Assembly: GCA_021737245.1 (NCBI GenBank)
Contig: JAIPEI010000146.1
Span: 1-8,324 of the forward strand
Source of the DNA: Deltaproteobacteria bacterium
Lineage (GTDB): Bacteria; Desulfobacterota; DSM-4660; Desulfatiglandales; HGW-15
Direction: 5' to 3'
DNA: 8,324 bases
In this document: positions 6,218 to 8,324 of the stretch, one piece after another
Position numbering within the stretch: the stretch's first letter is position 1
Layout of the letters: every line of letters begins with the position of its first letter
Notes under the pieces: model-generated
What the model was told of the DNA's origin: nothing
Database searches by the model: none
What the model saw: the letters and a program-made list of their open reading frames with translations, nothing else
Program-made: the position numbers and the translations under genes

Positions 6218-6221
6218 GGAG
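6218..6221 (+). promoter_or_regulatory. Shine-Dalgarno deciding the start of the nucleoside-recognition gene
   Basis: GGAG (6218-6221) lies 6 bases before GTG at 6228. The upstream in-frame ATGs at 6177 and 6183 have no purine-rich site before them and lie within 8-14 bases of the predicted transcription start. Confidence 0.5.
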
Positions 6222-6227
6222 AATCCC

Positions 6228-7211
6228 GTGACCGGACCGACCTCCCTCAAGGAAAACACCGTCTCCCTGGTGAAGGACGCCCTCTCGGTGAGCTACCACC
6301 TCTTCAAGGTGATGATTCCCGTGCTCATCGTGGTCAAGGTCCTCAAGGAGCTGGGTCTGATCCGGCTCCTGGCCGTTCCGCTGGAGCCGGTCATGGGGCT
6401 GGTGGGGCTGCCCGCCGAGATGGGTCTGGTCTGGGCGACGGCCATGCTCAACAACATCTACAGCTCCATCGTGGTGCTCCTCACCCTCGTGGGCGACGCA
6501 CCCCTGACCACGGCCCAGGCCACGGTGCTCGGCACCATGATCCTCGTGGCCCACAGCCTGCCGGTGGAGCTGAAGATCGCCCAGAAGTCAGGCCCCCGAC
6601 TCCTGTTTCAAGCGGCGGCCCGCATCGGATCCGCTCTTTTCATCGGGTGGGTTCTTCACCTGGTCTACGCCGGATTCGAGCTGCACGGAGAGCCCGTGAG
6701 GATCCTTCTGAGCCCCGAAGCGGGCCTCTCGCCGGCCAGGGAAACCATACCCGCCTGGGCCGTCGGGCAGGTCAAAAACCTGGCCTCCATCTTCGGCATC
6801 CTCGTAGGTCTGCTGCTTCTCATGAGGATCCTCGAGCGATTCCGCATCACCGTGGTCATGAACCGTCTGCTGCGGCCCATCCTTCGCCTCATGGGCATCG
6901 GACCCAAGGCCTCCACCATCGCCATCATCGGGGTCACCCTGGGCATCTCCTACGGAGGGGGGCTGATCATTCGGGAGGCGCGCTCGGGACGAATCGACAA
7001 GCGCGACGTCTTCTACGCCTTGACGCTCATGGGTCTGATCCACAGTCTCTTCGAGGACACCATGCTCATGGTCATGGTAGGGGGGCACCTGTCCGGGCTC
7101 CTGTGGGCCCGCGGTCTCATGGCCGTCGCGGCCGTCTCACTGCTGGTGCGTGTGAGCGCCCGGCTGCCCGCATCGTTCTGCAATCGGTGGCTGTGGGGGG
7201 ACCCGCGGTAG
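6228..7211 (+). CDS. Nucleoside-recognition (Gate domain) membrane protein, function unknown
   Basis: A 327-residue polytopic inner-membrane protein of the nucleoside-recognition/Gate family, related to SpmA/SpmB and to the gate segments of FeoB. It carries two Gate-like halves, at about residues 12-150 and 183-310. Conserved-looking motifs are LPAEMGLVWATAMLNNIYSS (61-80), HSLPVEL (109-115), GISYGGGLIIREA (239-251) and GLIHSLFEDT (269-278). The paired HSLPVE and HSLFED motifs at equivalent places in each half, with acidic residues in membrane segments, suggest an internal duplication and a transport or gating role. No substrate is established. GTG at 6228 is chosen from the GGAG 6 bases upstream, the promoter at 6134-6162, and the fact that family-like sequence begins only there. 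ATG at 6177 or 6183 would give 344 or 342 residues and remains possible. It converges with the serine hydrolase gene; co-function with aap is not implied. Confidence 0.8.
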   Translation: MTGPTSLKENTVSLVKDALSVSYHLFKVMIPVLIVVKVLKELGLIRLLAVPLEPVMGLVGLPAEMGLVWATAMLNNIYSSIVVLLTLVGDAPLTTAQATVLGTMILVAHSLPVELKIAQKSGPRLLFQAAARIGSALFIGWVLHLVYAGFELHGEPVRILLSPEAGLSPARETIPAWAVGQVKNLASIFGILVGLLLLMRILERFRITVVMNRLLRPILRLMGIGPKASTIAIIGVTLGISYGGGLIIREARSGRIDKRDVFYALTLMGLIHSLFEDTMLMVMVGGHLSGLLWARGLMAVAAVSLLVRVSARLPASFCNRWLWGDPR

Positions 7212-7268
7212 CTCGTGCCCATCCATAAACGAGCTTTGGGCGTTGCTGCGGGAAAACGGGAGGCGGAT

Positions 7269-7283
7269 CCGGCTATGAGCCGG
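7269..7283. repeat. Small inverted repeat between convergent genes
   Basis: CCGGCT (7269-7274) and AGCCGG (7278-7283) form a 6-bp stem with a 3-base loop in the 78-base gap between two genes that point at each other. It could be a weak bidirectional terminator. No adjacent U tract exists on the plus strand. On the minus strand four Ts occur only after about a dozen bases. This is weak evidence. Confidence 0.3.
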
Positions 7284-7289
7284 GCGGTG

Positions 7290-8324
7290 TCACGCGAAGC
7301 CCAGCTCCTGCATGACGCAGTCGTGTATTCGGGGCCGAAAGCCCTGGATCCGCCGGTTCTCCCGCGTGGGATGGACCCGGTTGGTGAGAAAGACCACCTG
7401 GACGTCTTTCTCCAGGTCCATCCACAGGCTGGTCCCAGGAAACCCCAGGTGCCCCACGCTGTAGCCCGAAAAATATCGGCCGGCCGCCGACCCTTCGGCT
7501 GAAGGCGTGTCCCACCCCAGGGCCCTGCGGCAGCCGCGGATCCTGTCCTCCCGCTGGAAAAACGCCCGAACCGTCTCCGGGTGAAACAAATCGTTCCGCT
7601 CGCCCGTCAAATGGTCCCGCAGCAGGCGCGCCATTGAAAACACCTCTACCGCGGTACCGAAGAGACCGGCATGGCCCGAGTACCCTCCCAGGGCGAAGGC
7701 GTTCTCATCGTGAACCTCACCCTGAAGGAGGCGTCCCCTCCACGGGCAGTACTCGGTGGCGGCGTAGAGCTCCTTCCGGAACCGGAGAGGTTCGCCGGTT
7801 CGAAAGAGAAACATCCGCTCGAAGCCCAGGGGTTCGAGAAACAGCAGGTCGACGTAGGCCCCCATGTCCAGGCCGGAGACCTGCTCCACCACCCACTCCA
7901 GAAGCATGAACCCCGGGTCGGAGTACACGCACCCGGTTCCCGGCTCGTAAGCCGGAGCTTCCTCCAGGATCCAGGCCCGGCACTGTGCCTTTCGCATCTC
8001 CCGATCCACCCCGTCCAGGCGCACGTAGTAGTCCCGCCAGGCCGGGAGCCCGGCGGCATGGCAGAGGAGGAGCCGGGAGGTGATGCGCTTGCCGGCGGCC
8101 GGGCTCCCGGGCAGGAGCTCCGCAACCGGCCGGTCCAGATCGAGCCGGCCCAGGTCCACAAGCCGCATCAGGGCCAGGGTCGTGATCAAGGGCTTGGTGA
8201 GGGAGCCCAGGTCGAAGATCGTCTCCTCGTCCACGGCAGGCCCCGGTGGGTCGACGGAGCGATGCCCGGCATGGCGGGAAAAGACGACCTCCCCGCCCCG
8301 GCCTGCGACGAGCGCGGCCCCCGG
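7290..8324 (-). CDS. Beta-lactamase-fold serine hydrolase (class C/PBP4-like), 5' part missing
   Basis: The frame is open from the right window edge to TGA at 7292-7290, showing 344 residues; the true start is outside. Visible residue 1 (PGAALVAGRGGEVVF) is already the first strand of the beta-lactamase fold, so probably only a short N-terminus is missing. Motifs are SLTK (41-44, nucleophile Ser41 and Lys44), YSD (134-136, the Tyr-x-Asn/Asp element) and GHLGFPGTSLWMD (291-303), where HLG replaces the KTG box, as in esterase and peptidase members. QGEVHDENAFALGGYSGHAGLFGTA (from 201) is a subfamily signature I associate with beta-lactamase domains near or fused to NagZ-type glycosidases, which hints at peptidoglycan turnover. 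Antibiotic hydrolysis is not implied. No signal peptide can be judged. A GTG at 8234 could be mistaken for the start but lies too close to the catalytic Ser. Confidence 0.88.
   Translation of the reverse strand, partial: PGAALVAGRGGEVVFSRHAGHRSVDPPGPAVDEETIFDLGSLTKPLITTLALMRLVDLGRLDLDRPVAELLPGSPAAGKRITSRLLLCHAAGLPAWRDYYVRLDGVDREMRKAQCRAWILEEAPAYEPGTGCVYSDPGFMLLEWVVEQVSGLDMGAYVDLLFLEPLGFERMFLFRTGEPLRFRKELYAATEYCPWRGRLLQGEVHDENAFALGGYSGHAGLFGTAVEVFSMARLLRDHLTGERNDLFHPETVRAFFQREDRIRGCRRALGWDTPSAEGSAAGRYFSGYSVGHLGFPGTSLWMDLEKDVQVVFLTNRVHPTRENRRIQGFRPRIHDCVMQELGFA

Larger units (their letters stand above)
5848..6227. other. Divergent intergenic regulatory region, aapJ to nucleoside-recognition gene
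   Basis: These 380 bases separate two divergent genes and hold, in order, the aapJ Shine-Dalgarno, a perfect dyad at 5877-5896, a candidate sigma54 promoter pointing left, and a sigma70 promoter pointing right. Frames that extend the right-hand gene back to about 6075 cross its promoter and encode no family-like sequence, so I treat that stretch as noncoding. I see no small gene or tRNA here. Confidence 0.6.

Overview
This is a GC-rich, gene-dense bacterial window with Gram-negative features: a Sec-exported periplasmic binding protein and proteobacterial-type Aap permeases. Gene content and base composition suggest a deltaproteobacterium (Desulfobacterota, for example the Syntrophobacter/Desulfacinum area). 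That placement is an inference from memory of gene families, not something the sequence proves.

Layout, left to right. (1) Positions 1-413 (+): 3' end of a stand-alone class I glutamine amidotransferase, cut by the window edge. (2) 597-1478 (+): a complete EamA/DMT-family ten-helix exporter. It has a plausible sigma70 promoter (488-516) and a leader hairpin placed just before its Shine-Dalgarno sequence. (3) 1498-5847 (-): a complete general L-amino-acid ABC importer, transcribed leftward in the order aapJ (binding protein), aapQ and aapM (permeases), aapP (ATPase). It converges on the EamA gene with a 19-base gap. aapQ and aapM overlap by ATGA. Two tandem stem-loops separate aapJ from aapQ. 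An unusual heptanucleotide tandem repeat separates aapM from aapP. (4) 5848-6227: a 380-base divergent regulatory region with a candidate sigma54 promoter for aapJ, a perfect 8+8 dyad in the aapJ leader, and a very good sigma70 promoter pointing right. (5) 6228-7211 (+): a membrane protein of the nucleoside-recognition (Gate domain) family, function unknown. (6) 7290-8324 (-): a beta-lactamase-fold serine hydrolase whose N-terminus runs off the right edge.

How it works together: the aap operon is one functional unit. AapJ captures amino acids in the periplasm, AapQ and AapM form the channel, and AapP hydrolyses ATP. The aapJ-aapQ stem-loops would favour an excess of the binding protein over the membrane complex. 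The candidate sigma54 promoter would link expression to nitrogen status. The flanking genes look independent. I found no convincing undescribed multi-gene system. The points most worth a second look are regulatory: the repeat carrying Shine-Dalgarno cores before aapP, the double stem-loop after aapJ, the candidate sigma54 promoter, and the hairpin with an echoed loop sequence before the EamA start.
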